Below, in pieces: positions 45,653 through 57,500 of a DNA stretch of 64,000 bases. A program made the position numbers and the translations under genes. The notes beneath the pieces were generated by a model. That model had not been told where the DNA came from, searched no databases, and worked only from the letters and a program-made list of their open reading frames with translations. Each line of letters starts with the position of its first letter. Within the stretch, counting starts at the first letter, position 1. Origin of the DNA: Orientallactaga sibirica (taxonomy: Eukaryota > Chordata > Mammalia > Rodentia > Dipodidae); NCBI GenBank assembly GCA_036365145.1, contig JAEOAD010002858.1, forward strand, positions 62,001 to 126,000. The letters are read 5' to 3'.

Positions 45653-45924
45653 CGGTTCTAGGAATCACTTGATTTCCTACAAAGAAGCTTAAGTGCAGCA
45701 AGTTCAAACTTACCTTATTAATGTAATCTAAAAAGATGCACAACATAGTAGATTGGCCTCATTTGTAAAGTAGTTTCTTTAGAAAAGAAACATCTTCAGT
45801 ACCGAACACTGTACTGTATGAAATAAGTGAATTCGCTTCTAGGAATCAGTTTAATTTCTACGAAGAAGGTTGAGTGCAACAAGTTCAAACTTTCCTTGTT
45901 AATGTAATCTGGAAAGATGCACAA

Positions 45925-46740
45925 CTTAGTAGATTGGCCTCATTTCTAACGCACTTTGTTTAGAAAACAAACATCTTCATTAACAAACACTGTACAGTGT
46001 GAAATAAGTTAATTCGAATCTAGGAATCAGTTTAATTTCTACGAAGAAGGTTGAGTGCAGCAAGTTCAAACTTTCCTTGTTAATGTAATCTAAAAAGATG
46101 GCCAAGTTAGAAGATTCGCCTCATTTGTAAAGTACTTTGTTGAGAAAATACATCTTCATTGCCGAACACTGTACTGTGAGAAATAAGCTCATTCGGTTCT
46201 AGGAATCAGTTGCTTTCCTACAAAGAAGGTTGAGTGCAGCAAGTTCAAACTTTCCTTATTAATGTAATCTAAAAAGATGCACAACTTAGTTGATTGGCCT
46301 CATTTCTAAAGTAGTTTGTTTACAAAACAAACATCTTCATTACCGAAGACTATACTATGTGAAATGAGCTAGTTCGGTTCTAGGAATCACTTGATTTCCT
46401 ATGAAGAAGGATGAGTGCAGCAAATTCAAACTTTCCTCGTTTGTGTCATCTAACACGATATACAAGTTAGTGGATTCGCTTCGTTTCTAAAGTGGTTTCT
46501 TTAGAACACAAACATCTTCAGTACTGAACACTGTACTGTGTGAAATAAGTTAATTCGCTTCTAGGAATCAGTTTCCTTTCTACGAAGACGGTTGAGTGCA
46601 GCAAGTTCAAACATTCCTTGTTAATGTAATCTATAAAGATTGTCTAAGTTAGCACAGTCACCTCATTTGTAAAATAGTTTGTTGAGAAAAATAACATCTT
46701 TACAGCCGAACATTGTACTGTGTGATATAAGCTCATTCGG
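45925..46740. repeat. Nested copy of 44840-45655
   Basis: The monomer with CTAACGCACTTTG (44862 and 45945) and the following four monomers recur about 1084 bp downstream, close to six monomers. Identity is lower than in the 4.16-kb duplication (TTCGAATCTAGG against TTCGATTCTAGC), so this step is older or partly converted. Confidence 0.7.
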
Positions 46741-46899
46741 TTCTAGGAATCACTTGCATTCCTACGAAGAAGGTTGAGTGCATCAAGTTCAAACTTACCT
46801 TGTTAATGTAATCTAAAAAGATGCAAAACTTAGTATATTGGCCTCATTTCTAAATTAGATTCTATAGAAAAGAAACATCTTCAGTACCAAACACTGTAC

Positions 46900-49800
46900 T
46901 GTGTGAAATAAGCTAGTTCCGTTCTAGGAATCACTTGCTTTCCTACGAAGAAGGTTGAGTGCAGCAAGTTCAAACTTTCTTAATTTGTGTAATCTAACAA
47001 GATGTACAAGTTAATGGATTTGCCTCATTTCTAAAGTAGCTTCTTTAGAAAAGAAACATCTTCAGTACCGAACACTGTAATGTGTGAAATAAGTGAATTC
47101 GCTCCTAGGAATCAGTTTAATTTCTACGAAGATGGTTGTGTGCAGCAAGTTCAAACTTTCCTTGTTAATGTAATCTAAAAAGATGGCCAAGTTAGTAGAT
47201 TCGCCTCATTTGTAAAGTATTTTGTTGAGAAAACAAACATCTTCATTGCCAAACATTGTAGTGGGTGAAATAAGCTCATTCGGTTCTAGGAATCAGTTGC
47301 TTTCCTACAAAGAAGGTTGAGTGCAGCAAGTTCAAACTTTCCATGTTAATGTAATCTGAAAAGTTGCACAACTTAGTAGATTGGCCTCATTTCTAAAGTA
47401 GTTTGTTTACAAAACAAACATCTTCATTACCGAACACTATACTATGTGAAATGAGGTAGTTCGGTTCTAGGAATCACTTGCTTTCCAACGAAGAAGGTTG
47501 AGTGCAGCAAGTTCAAACTTTCCTCGTTTGTGTAATCTAACAAGATTTAAAAGTTAGTGGATTCGCATCATTTCTAAAGTGGTTTTCTTATAAAACAAAC
47601 ATCTTCAGTAGTGAACACTGTACTGTGTGAAATAAGTTAATTCGGTTCTAGGAAACAGTTTCCTTTCTACGAAGATGGTTGAGTGCAGCAAGTTCAAACA
47701 TTCCTTGTTACTGTAATCTAAAATGATGGCCAAGTTAGCAGAGTCACCTCATTTGTAAAACAGTGTGTTGAGAAAATTAACATCTTTATAGCCGAACATT
47801 GTACTGTGTTGAATAAGCTCATTCGATTCTAAGAATCACTTGGTTTCCTACAAAGAAGGTTGAGTGCAGCAAGTTCAAACTTTCCTTGTTAATGGAATCT
47901 AAAAGATGCACAACTTAGTAGATTGGCCTCATTTCTAAAGTAGTTTCTTTAGAAAAGAAACATCTTTAGTACCGAACACTGTACAGTGTGAAATAAGTTA
48001 ATTAAGTTTCTAGTAATCAGTTTAATTTCTACGAAGAAGGTTGAGTGCAGCAAGTTCAAACTTTCCTTGTTAATGTAATCTAAAAGATGGCCAAATTAGA
48101 AGATTCGCCTCATTTGTAAAGTACTTTGTTGAGAAAACAAACATCTTCATTAACAAACATTGTACTGTGTGAAATAAGCTCATTCGGTTCTAGGAATCAT
48201 TTGCTTTCCTACAAAGAAGGTTGAGTGCAGCAAGTTCAAACTTTCCTTGTTAATGTAATCTAAAAAGATGCACAACTTGGTAGAATGGCCTCATTTCTAA
48301 AGTACTTTGTTTAGAAAAGAAACATCTTCAGTACTGAACACTGTACAGTGTGAAATAAGTGAATTCGCTTCTAGGAATCAGTTTAATTTCTACGAAGATG
48401 GTTGAGTGCAGCAAGTTCAAACTTTCCTTGTTAATGTAATCTAAAAAGATGCACAACTTGGTAGAATGGCGTCATTTCTAAAGTAGTTTGTTTAGAAAAG
48501 AAACATCTTCAGTACTGAACACTGTACAGTGTGAAATAAGTGAATTCGGTTCTAGGAATCAGTTTAATTTCTATGAAGATGGTTGAGTGCAGCAAGTTCA
48601 AACTTTCCTAGTTTGTGTAATCTAAGAAGATGTACAAGTTAGTGGATTCGCCTCATTTCTAAAGTAGTTTCTTTAGAAAAGAAACGTCTTCAGTACTGAA
48701 CACTGTACTGTGTGAAATAAGGTAAATCGGTTCTAGGAATCAGTATAATTTGTAAGAAGATGGTTGATTGCAGCAAGTTCAAACTTCCCTTGTTAATGTA
48801 ATCTAAAAAGATGCACAACTTAGTAGATTGGCCTCATTTCTAAAGTAGTTTGAATTTACAAAACAAACATCTTCATTACCAAAAGAACACTATCCTATGT
48901 AAAATGAGCTAGTTCTGGTTCTAGGAATCACTTTTTTTCACGGAAGAAGGATGAGTGCAGCAAGTTCAAACTTTCCTTGTTAATGTAACCTAACAAGATG
49001 TACAAGTTAGTGCATTCGTGTCGTTTCTAAAGTGGTTTTTTAGAAAACAAACATCTTCAGTACTGAACACTGTACTGTGTGAAATAAGTTAATTCGGTTC
49101 TAGGAATCAGTTGCTTTTCTACCAAGATGGTTGTGTGCAGCAAGTTCAAACTTTCCTTGTTAATGTAATCTAAAAAGATGGCCAAGTTAGCAGAGTCGCC
49201 TCATTTGTAAAATAGTTTGTTGAGAAAACAAACATCTTCATTGCAGAACATTGTACTGTGTGAAAAAGCTAATTTAGTTCAAGCATTCATTTGCTTTCCT
49301 ACAAAGAAGGTTGAGTGCAGCAAGTTCAAACTTACCTTATTAATGTAATCTAAAAAGATGCACAACTTAGTAGATTGGCCTCATTTCTAAAGTAGTTTCT
49401 TTAGAAAAGAAACATCTTCAGTACTGCAAATTCAAACACTGTACTGTGTGAAATAAGTGAATTCACTGCTTCTAGGAATCAGTTTAATTTCTACGAAGAA
49501 GGTTGAGTGCAGCAAGTTCAAACTTTCCTTGTTAATGTAATCTAATGAGATGGCCAAGTAAGAAGAGTCACCTCATTTGTAAAGTACTTTGTTGAGAAAC
49601 AAACATCTTTATTGCCGAACATTGTACTGTGTGAAATAAGCTCATTCGGTTCTAGCAATCACTTGCTTTAATACAAAGAAGGTTGAGTGCAGCAAGTTCA
49701 AACTTACCATGTTAATGTAATCTAAAAAGATGCACAACTTAGTAGATTGGCCTCATTTCTAAATTGGATTCTTTAGAAAAGAAACATCTTCAGTACCAAA

Positions 49801-50715
49801 CACTGTACTGTGTGAAATAAGTTAGTTCGCTTCTAGGAATCAGTTTAATTTCTACGAAGAAGGTTGAGTCCAGCAAGTTCAAACTTTCTTAATTAATGTA
49901 ATCTCAAAAGATGTACAAGTTAAAGATTTGCCTCATTTGTAAAGTACTTTGTTGAGAAACAAACATCCTCATTGCTGAACATTGTAATATGTGAAATAAG
50001 CTCATTCGGTTCTAGGAATCAGTTTTAATTTCTACAGAGATGGTTGTGTGCAGGAAGTTCAAACTTTCCATGTTAATGTAATCTAAATAGATGGCCAAGT
50101 TAGTAGATTCGCCTCATTTGTAAAGTAGTTTGTTGAGAAAACAAACATCATCATTGCCGAACATTGTACTGTGTGAAATAAGCTCATTCGGTTCTAGGAA
50201 TCAGTTTCCTTTCTAAGAAGAGGGTTGAATGCAGCAAGTTCAAACTTTCCTTGTTAATGTAATCTGAAAAAAAGATGTATACCTTAGTAGATTGGCCTCA
50301 TTTCTAAAGTAGTTTGTTTAGAAAACAAACATCTAAATTGAAAAACTTTGTACTGTGTGAAATTAGCTAGTTCGATTCTAGGAATCACTTGATTTCCTAT
50401 GAAGAAGGTTGAGTGCAGCAAGTTCAAACTTTCTTAGTTTGTGTAATCTAAAAAAGATGTCCAAGTTAGTGGATTTGCCTCATTTGGTAACGGGTTCCTT
50501 CAGAAAAGAAACATCTTCAGTACCAAACATTGTACTGTGTGAAATAAGCTAATTTAGTTCTAGGAATCAATTTAATTTTCTACAAAGATGGTTGAGTGCA
50601 GCAAGTTCAAACTTTCCTTGTTAATGTAATCTAAAAAGATGGCCAAGTTAGTAGATTCGCCTCATTTGTAAAGTATTTTGTTGAGAAAAAAACATCTTCA
50701 TTGTGAAACATTGTA
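46900..50715. repeat. ~3.81-kb tandem duplication, copy 1
   Basis: About 21 monomers, repeated at about 50716-54520. Shared markers are GTAGTGGGTGAAATAAGC (about 47258 and 51075), GTGTTGAATAAGC, AGAAACGTCTTCAG and CAAACATCATCATTGCCG (about 50142 and 53945). This copy has many extra or altered bases not present in copy 2 in about 48003-50560, for example TTGAATTTACAAAAC and CTGCAAATTCAAACAC. Confidence 0.85.
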
Positions 50716-53700
50716 CTGTTTGAAATAAGCTCATTCGGTTCTAGGAATCATTTCCTTTCCTATGAAGAAGGTTGAGTGCAGCAAGTTCAAACTTTCCTAG
50801 TTTGTGTAATCTAACAAGATGTACAAGCTAGTGGATTCGCCTCATTTCTAAAGTAGTTTCTTTAGAAAAGAAACATCTTCAGTACAGAACACTGTACTCT
50901 GTGAAATAAGTGAATTCGCTTCTAGGAATCAGTTTAATTTCTACGAAGATGGTTGAGTGCAGCAAGTTCAAACTTTCCTTGTTAATGTAATCTAAAAAGA
51001 TGGCCAAGTTAGTAGATTCGCCTCATTTGTAAAGTATTTTGTTGAGAAAACAACCATCTTCATTGCCAAACATTGTAGTGGGTGAAATAAGCTCATTCGG
51101 TTCTAGGAATCAGTTGCTTTCCTACAAAGAAGGTTGAGTGCAGCAAGTTCAAACTTTCCATGTAAATGTAATCTGAAAAGTTGCACAACTTAGTAGATTG
51201 GCCTCATTTCTAAAGTAGTTTGTTTACAAAACAAACATCTTCATTACCGAACACTATACTATGTGAAATGAGGTAGTTCGGTTCTAGGAATCACTTGCTT
51301 TCCAACGAAGAAGGTTGAGTGCAGCAAGTTCAGACTTTCCTCGTTTGTGTAATCTAACAAGATTTAAAAGTTAGTGGATTCGCATCATTTCTAAAGTGGT
51401 TTTCTTATAAAACAAACATCTTCAGTAGTGAACACTGTACTGTGTGAAATAAGTTAATTCGGTTCTAGGAAACAGTTTCCTTTCTACGAAGATGGTTGAG
51501 TGCAGCAAGTTCAAACATTCCTTGTTACTGTAATCTAAAATGATGGCCAAGTTAGCAGAGTCACCTCATTTGTAAAACAGTTTGTTGAGAAAATTAACAT
51601 CTTTATAGCCGAACATTGTACTGTGTTGAATAAGCTCATTCGATTCTAAGAATCACTTGGTTTCCTACAAAGAAGGTTGAGTGCAGCAAGTTCAAACTTT
51701 CCTTGTTAATGGAATCTAAAAAGATGCACAACTTAGTAGATTGGCCTCATTTCTAAAGTAGTTTCTTTAGAAAAGAAACATCTTTAGTACCGAACACTGT
51801 ACAGTGTGAAATAAGTTAATTCGCTTCTAGTAATCACTTTAATTTCTACGAAGAAGGTTGAGTGCAGCAAGTTCAAACTTTCCTTGTTAATGTAATCTAA
51901 AAAGATGGCCAAATTAGAAGATTCGCCTCATTTGTAAAGTACTTTGTTGAGAAAACAAACATCTTCATTGCCGAACATTGTACTGTGTGAAATAAGCTCA
52001 TTCGGTTCTAGGAATCATTTGCTTTCCTACAAAGAAGGTTGAGTGCAGCAAGTTCAAACTTTCCTTGTTAATGTAATCTAAAAAGATGCACAACTTGGTA
52101 GAATGGCCTCATTTCTAAAGTACTTTGTTTAGAAAAGAAACATCTTCAGTACTGAACACTGTACAGTGTGAAATAAGTGAATTCGCTTCTAGGAATCAGT
52201 TTAATTTCTACGAAGATGGTTGAGTGCAGCAAGTTCAAACTTTCCTTGTTAATGTAATCTAAAAAGATGCACAACTTGGTAGAATGGCGTCATTTCTAAA
52301 GTACTTTGTTTAGAAAAGAAACATCTTCAGTACTGAACACTGTACAGTGTGAAATAAGTGAATTCGCTTCTAGGAATCAGTTTAATTTCTACGAAGATGG
52401 TTGAGTGCAGCAAGTTCAAACTTTCCTAGTTTGTGTAATCTAAGAAGATGTACAAGTTAGTGGATTCGCCTCATTTCTAAAGTAGTTTCTTTAGAAAAGA
52501 AACGTCTTCAGTACTGAACACTGTACTGTGTGAAATAAGGTAAATCGGTTGTAGGAATCAGTATAATTTGTAAGAAGATGGTTGATTGCAGCAAGTTCAA
52601 ACTTCCCTTGTTAATGTAATCTAAAAAGATGCACAACTTAGTAGATTGGCCTCATTTCTAAAGTAGTTTCTTTACAAAACAAACATCTTCATTACCGAAC
52701 ACTATCCTATGTAAAATGAGCTAGTTCGGTTCTAGGAATCACTTGCTTTCCTACGAAGAAGGATGAGTGCAGCAAGTTCAAACTTTCCTCGTTTGTGTAA
52801 CCTAACAAGATGTACAAGTTAGTGCATTCGTGTCGTTTCTAAAGTGGTTTTTTTAGAAAACAAACATCTTCAGTACTGAACACTGTACTGTGTGAAATAA
52901 GTTAATTCGGTTCTAGGAATGAGTTTCCTTTCTACCAAGATGGTTGTGTGCAGCAAGGTCAAACTTTCCTTGTTAATGTAATCTAAAAAGATGGCCAAGT
53001 TAGCAGAGTCACCTCATTTGTAAAATAGTTTGTTGAGAAAACAAACATCTTCATTGCCGAACATTGTACTGTGTGAAAAAAGCTAATTTAGTTCAAGCAT
53101 TCATTTGCTTTCCTACAAAGAAGGTTGAGTGCAGCAAGTTCAAACTTACCTTATTAATGTAATCTAAAAAGATGCACAACTTAGTAGATTGGCCTCATTT
53201 CTAAAGTAGTTTCTTTAGAAAAGAAACATCTTCAGTACGAACACTGTACTGTGTGAAATAAGTGAATTCGCTTCTAGGAATCAGTTTAATTTCTACGAAG
53301 AAGGTTGAGTGCAGCAAGTTCAAACTTTCCTTGTTAATGTAATCTAATGAGATGGCCAAGTAAGAAGATTCGCCTCATTTGTAAAGTACTTTGTTGAGGA
53401 AACAAACATCTTCATTGCCGAACATTGTACTGTGTGAAATAAGCTCATTCGGTTCTAGCAATCACTTGCTTTAATACAAAGAAGGTTGAGTGCAGCAAGT
53501 TCAACTTACCATGTGAATGTAATCTAAAAAGATGCACAACTTAGTAGATTGGCCTCATTTCTAAAGTGGTTTCTTTAGAAAAGAAACATCTTCAGTACCG
53601 AACACTGTACTGTGTGAAATAAGTTAATTCGCTTCTAGGAATCAGTTTAATTTCTACGAAGAAGGTTGAGTCCAGCAAGTTCAAACTTTCCTTGTTAATG

Positions 53701-54520
53701 TAATCTCAAAAGATGGCCAAGTTAGAAGATTCGCCTCATTTGTAAAGTACTTTGTTGAGGAAACAAACATCCTCATTGCTGAACATTGTACTATGTGAAA
53801 TAAGCTCATTCGGTTCTAGGAATCAGTTGCTTTCCTACAGAGAAGGTTGAGTGCAGGAAATTCAAACTTTCCATGTTAATGTAATCTAAATAGGTGGCCA
53901 AGTTAGTAGATTCGCCTCATTTGTAAAGTAGTTTGTTGAGAAAACAAACATCATCATTGCCGAACATTGTACTGTGTGAAATAATTCAATTCGGTTCTAC
54001 GAATCAGTTTCCTTTCTAAGAAGAGGGTTGAATTTAGCAAGTTCAACCTTTCTTTGTTAATGTAATCTAAAAAGATGGCCAAGTTAGTAGATTCGCCTCA
54101 TTTCTAAAGCAGTTTCTTTAGAAAACAAACCTAAATTGAAACACTTTGTACTGTGTGAAATTAGCTATTTCGGTTCTAGGAATCACTTTCCTTTCTACGA
54201 AGATGGTTGAGTTTAGCAAGTTCAAACTTGCCTTGTTAATGTGCTGTAAAAAGATGTCCACGTTAGTAGATTTGCCTCATTGGTAAAGTAGTTTGTTGAG
54301 AAAACAAACATCTTCATTGCCAAACATTGTACTGTGTGAAGAAAGCTAATTTAGTTCTAGTATTCAGTTGCTTTCCTACAAAGAAGGTTGAGTGCAGCCA
54401 GTTCAAACTTTCCTTGTTAATGTAATCTAAAAAGATGCACAACTTAGTAGATTGGCTTCATTTCTAAAGTAGTTTCCTTAGAAAAGAAACATCTTCAGTA
54501 CCGAAAACTGTACTGTGTGA
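50716..54520. repeat. ~3.81-kb tandem duplication, copy 2
   Basis: Cleaner partner of 46900-50715. Its monomers follow the usual subtype patterns without the odd insertions of copy 1. The outer limits are approximate because adjacent monomers are related; a more distant echo of the same order begins at about 54860. Confidence 0.8.
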
Positions 54521-57500
54521 AATAAGTTAATTCGCTTCTAAGAATCAGTTTAATTTCTACGAAGAAGGTTGAGTGCAGCAAGTTCAGACTTTCCTAGTTA
54601 ATGTAATCTAAAGAGATGGCCAAGTTAGAAGATTTGCCTCATTTGTAAATTACTTTGTTGAGGAAACAAACCTCTTCATTGCCGAACATTGTACTGTGTG
54701 AAATAAGCTCATTCGGTTCTAGGAATCAGTTGCTTTCCTACAAAGAAGGTTGAGTGCAGCAAGTTCAAACTTTCCTTGTTAATGTAATCTAAAAAGATGC
54801 ACAACTTAGTAGATTGGCCTCATTTCTAAAGTAGTTTGTTTAGAAAACAAACATCTTCATTATCGAACACTGTACTATGTGAAATAAGCTAGTTCCGTTC
54901 TAGGAATCACTTGCTTTCCTACGAAGAAGGTTGAGTGCAGCAAGTTCAAACGTTCGTAGTTTGTGTAATCTAAAAAGATTTAGAAGTTAGTGGATTCGCC
55001 TCATTTCTAAAGTAGTTTCTTTAGAAAAGAAACATCTTCAGTACCGAATACTGTACTGTGTGAAATAAGTGAATTCGGTTTTAGAATCAGTTTAATTTCT
55101 ACGAAGATGGTTGAGTGCAGCAAGTTCAAACTTTCCTTGTTAATGTAATCTAAAAAGATGGCCAAGTTAGTAGATTCGCCTCATTTGTAAAGTAGTTTGT
55201 TGAGAAAACAAACATCTTCATTGCCCAACATTGTACTGTGTGAAATAAGCTCATTCGGATCTAGGAATCAGTTGCTTTCCCACAAAGAAGGTTGAGTGCA
55301 GCAAGTTCAAACTTTCCTTGTTAATGTAATCTAAAAAGATGCACAACTTAGTAGATTGGCCTCATTTCTAAAGTAGTTTGTTGAGAAAACAAACCTCTTA
55401 ATTACCGAACACTGTACTATGTAAAATGAGCTAGTTCGGTTCTTGGAATCACTTGCTTTCCTACGAAGAAGGTTGAGTGTACCAAGGTCAAACTGTCCTA
55501 GTTTGTGTAATCTAACAAGATGTACAAGTGAGTGGATTTGCGTCGTTTCTAAAGTGGTTTCTTTAGAAAACAAACATCTTCAGTACTGAACACTGTACGG
55601 TGTGAAATAAGTTAATTCGGTTCTAGGAATCAGTTTCCTTTCTACGAAGATGGTTGAGTGCAGCAAGTTCAAACTTTTCTTTTTAATGTAATCTAAAAAG
55701 ATGGCCAAGTTAGCAGAGTCACCTCATTTGTAAAGTAGTTTGTTGAGAAAATTAACATCTTTATTGCCCAACATTTTACTGTGTGAAATAAGCTCATTCG
55801 GTTCCAGGAATCACTTGCTTTCCTACAAAGAAGGTTGAGTGCAGCAAGTTCAAACTTTCCATGTTAATGTAATCTAAAAAGATGCACAACTTAGTAAATT
55901 GGCCTCATTTCTAAAGTAGTTTCTTTAGAAAAGAAACATCTTCAGTACCGAACACTGTAGTGTGTGAAATAAGTTAATTGGCTTCTAGGAATCAGTTTAA
56001 TTTCTAAGAAGAAGGTTCAGTGCAGCAAGTTCAAACTTTCCTAGTTTGTGTCGTCTAACAAGATGTACAAGTTAGTGGATTCGTGTCGTTTCTAAAGTGG
56101 TTTCTTTAGAAAAAAACATCTTCAGTACCGAACACTGTACTGGGTGAAGTAAGTGAATTCGCTTCTAGGAATCAGTTTCCTTGCTACGAAGATGGTTGAG
56201 TGCACCAAGTTCAAACTTTCCTTGTTAATGTAATCTAAAAAGATATCCAAGTTAGTAGATTCGCCTCATTTCTAAAGTAGTTTCTTTAGAAAACAAACCT
56301 TCATTGCCAAACATTGTACTGTGTGAAATAAGCTTTTTCGGTTCTAGGAATCAGTTTACTTTCTATGAATATGGTTGAGTTTAGCAAGTTCAAACTTTCC
56401 TTGTTAATGTGCTCTAAAAAGATGTCCAAGTTGGTAGATTTTCCTCATTGGTAAAGTAGTTTTTGAGAAAACAAACATCTTCATTGCCGAACACTGTACT
56501 GTGTGAAATAAGGTAATTCGGTTCTAGGAATCAGTTTAATTTCTCCGAAGATGGTTGAGTGCAGCAAGGTCAAACTTTCCTTGTTAATGTAATCTAAAAA
56601 GATGCACAGCTTAGTAGATTGGCCTCATTTCTAAAGTAGTTTGTTTACAAAACAAACATCTTCATTACCGAACACTATACTATGTGAAATGAGCTAGTTC
56701 GGTTCTAGGAATCACTTGCTTTACTACGAAGAAGGTTGAGTGCAGCACGTTCAAACTTTCCTTGTTAATGTAATCTGAAAAGATGCACAACTGAGTAGAT
56801 TGGCCTCATTTCTAAAGTTGTTTCTTTAGAAAAGAAACATCTTCAGTACTGAACACTGTACTGTGTGAAATAAGGTAAATAGGTCCTAGGAATCAGTTTA
56901 ATTTCTAAGAAGATGGTTGAGTGCAAGTTCAAACTTTCCTTGTTAATGTAATCTAAAAAGATGGCCAAGGTAGCAGAGTCACCTCATTTGTTAAATAGTG
57001 TGTTGAGAAAATTAACATCTTTATTGCCGAACATTGTACTGTGTGAAATAAGCACATTAGGTTCTAGGAATCAGTTGCTTTCCTACAAAGAAGGTTGAGT
57101 GCAGCAAGTTCAAACTTTCCTTGTTAATGTAATCTAAAAAGATGCACAACTTAGATGATTGGCCTCATTTCTAAAGTAGTTTGTTTCGAAAACAAACATC
57201 TTCATTCTGAACACTGTACTATGTGAAATAAGCTAGTTCCGTTCTAGGAATCACTGGCTTTCCTACGAAGAAGGTTGAGTGCAGCAAGTTCAAACTTTCC
57301 TAGTTTGTGTATTCTAACAAGATGTACTAGTTAGTTGATTCGCCTCATTTCTAAAGTAGTTTCTTTAGAAAAGAAACATCTTCAGTACCGAACACTGTAC
57401 TGTGTGAAATAAGTGAATTCGCTTCTAGGAATCAGTTTAATTTCTACGAAGATGGTTGAGTGCAGTAAGTTCAAACTTTCTTTGTTAATGTAATCTAAAA

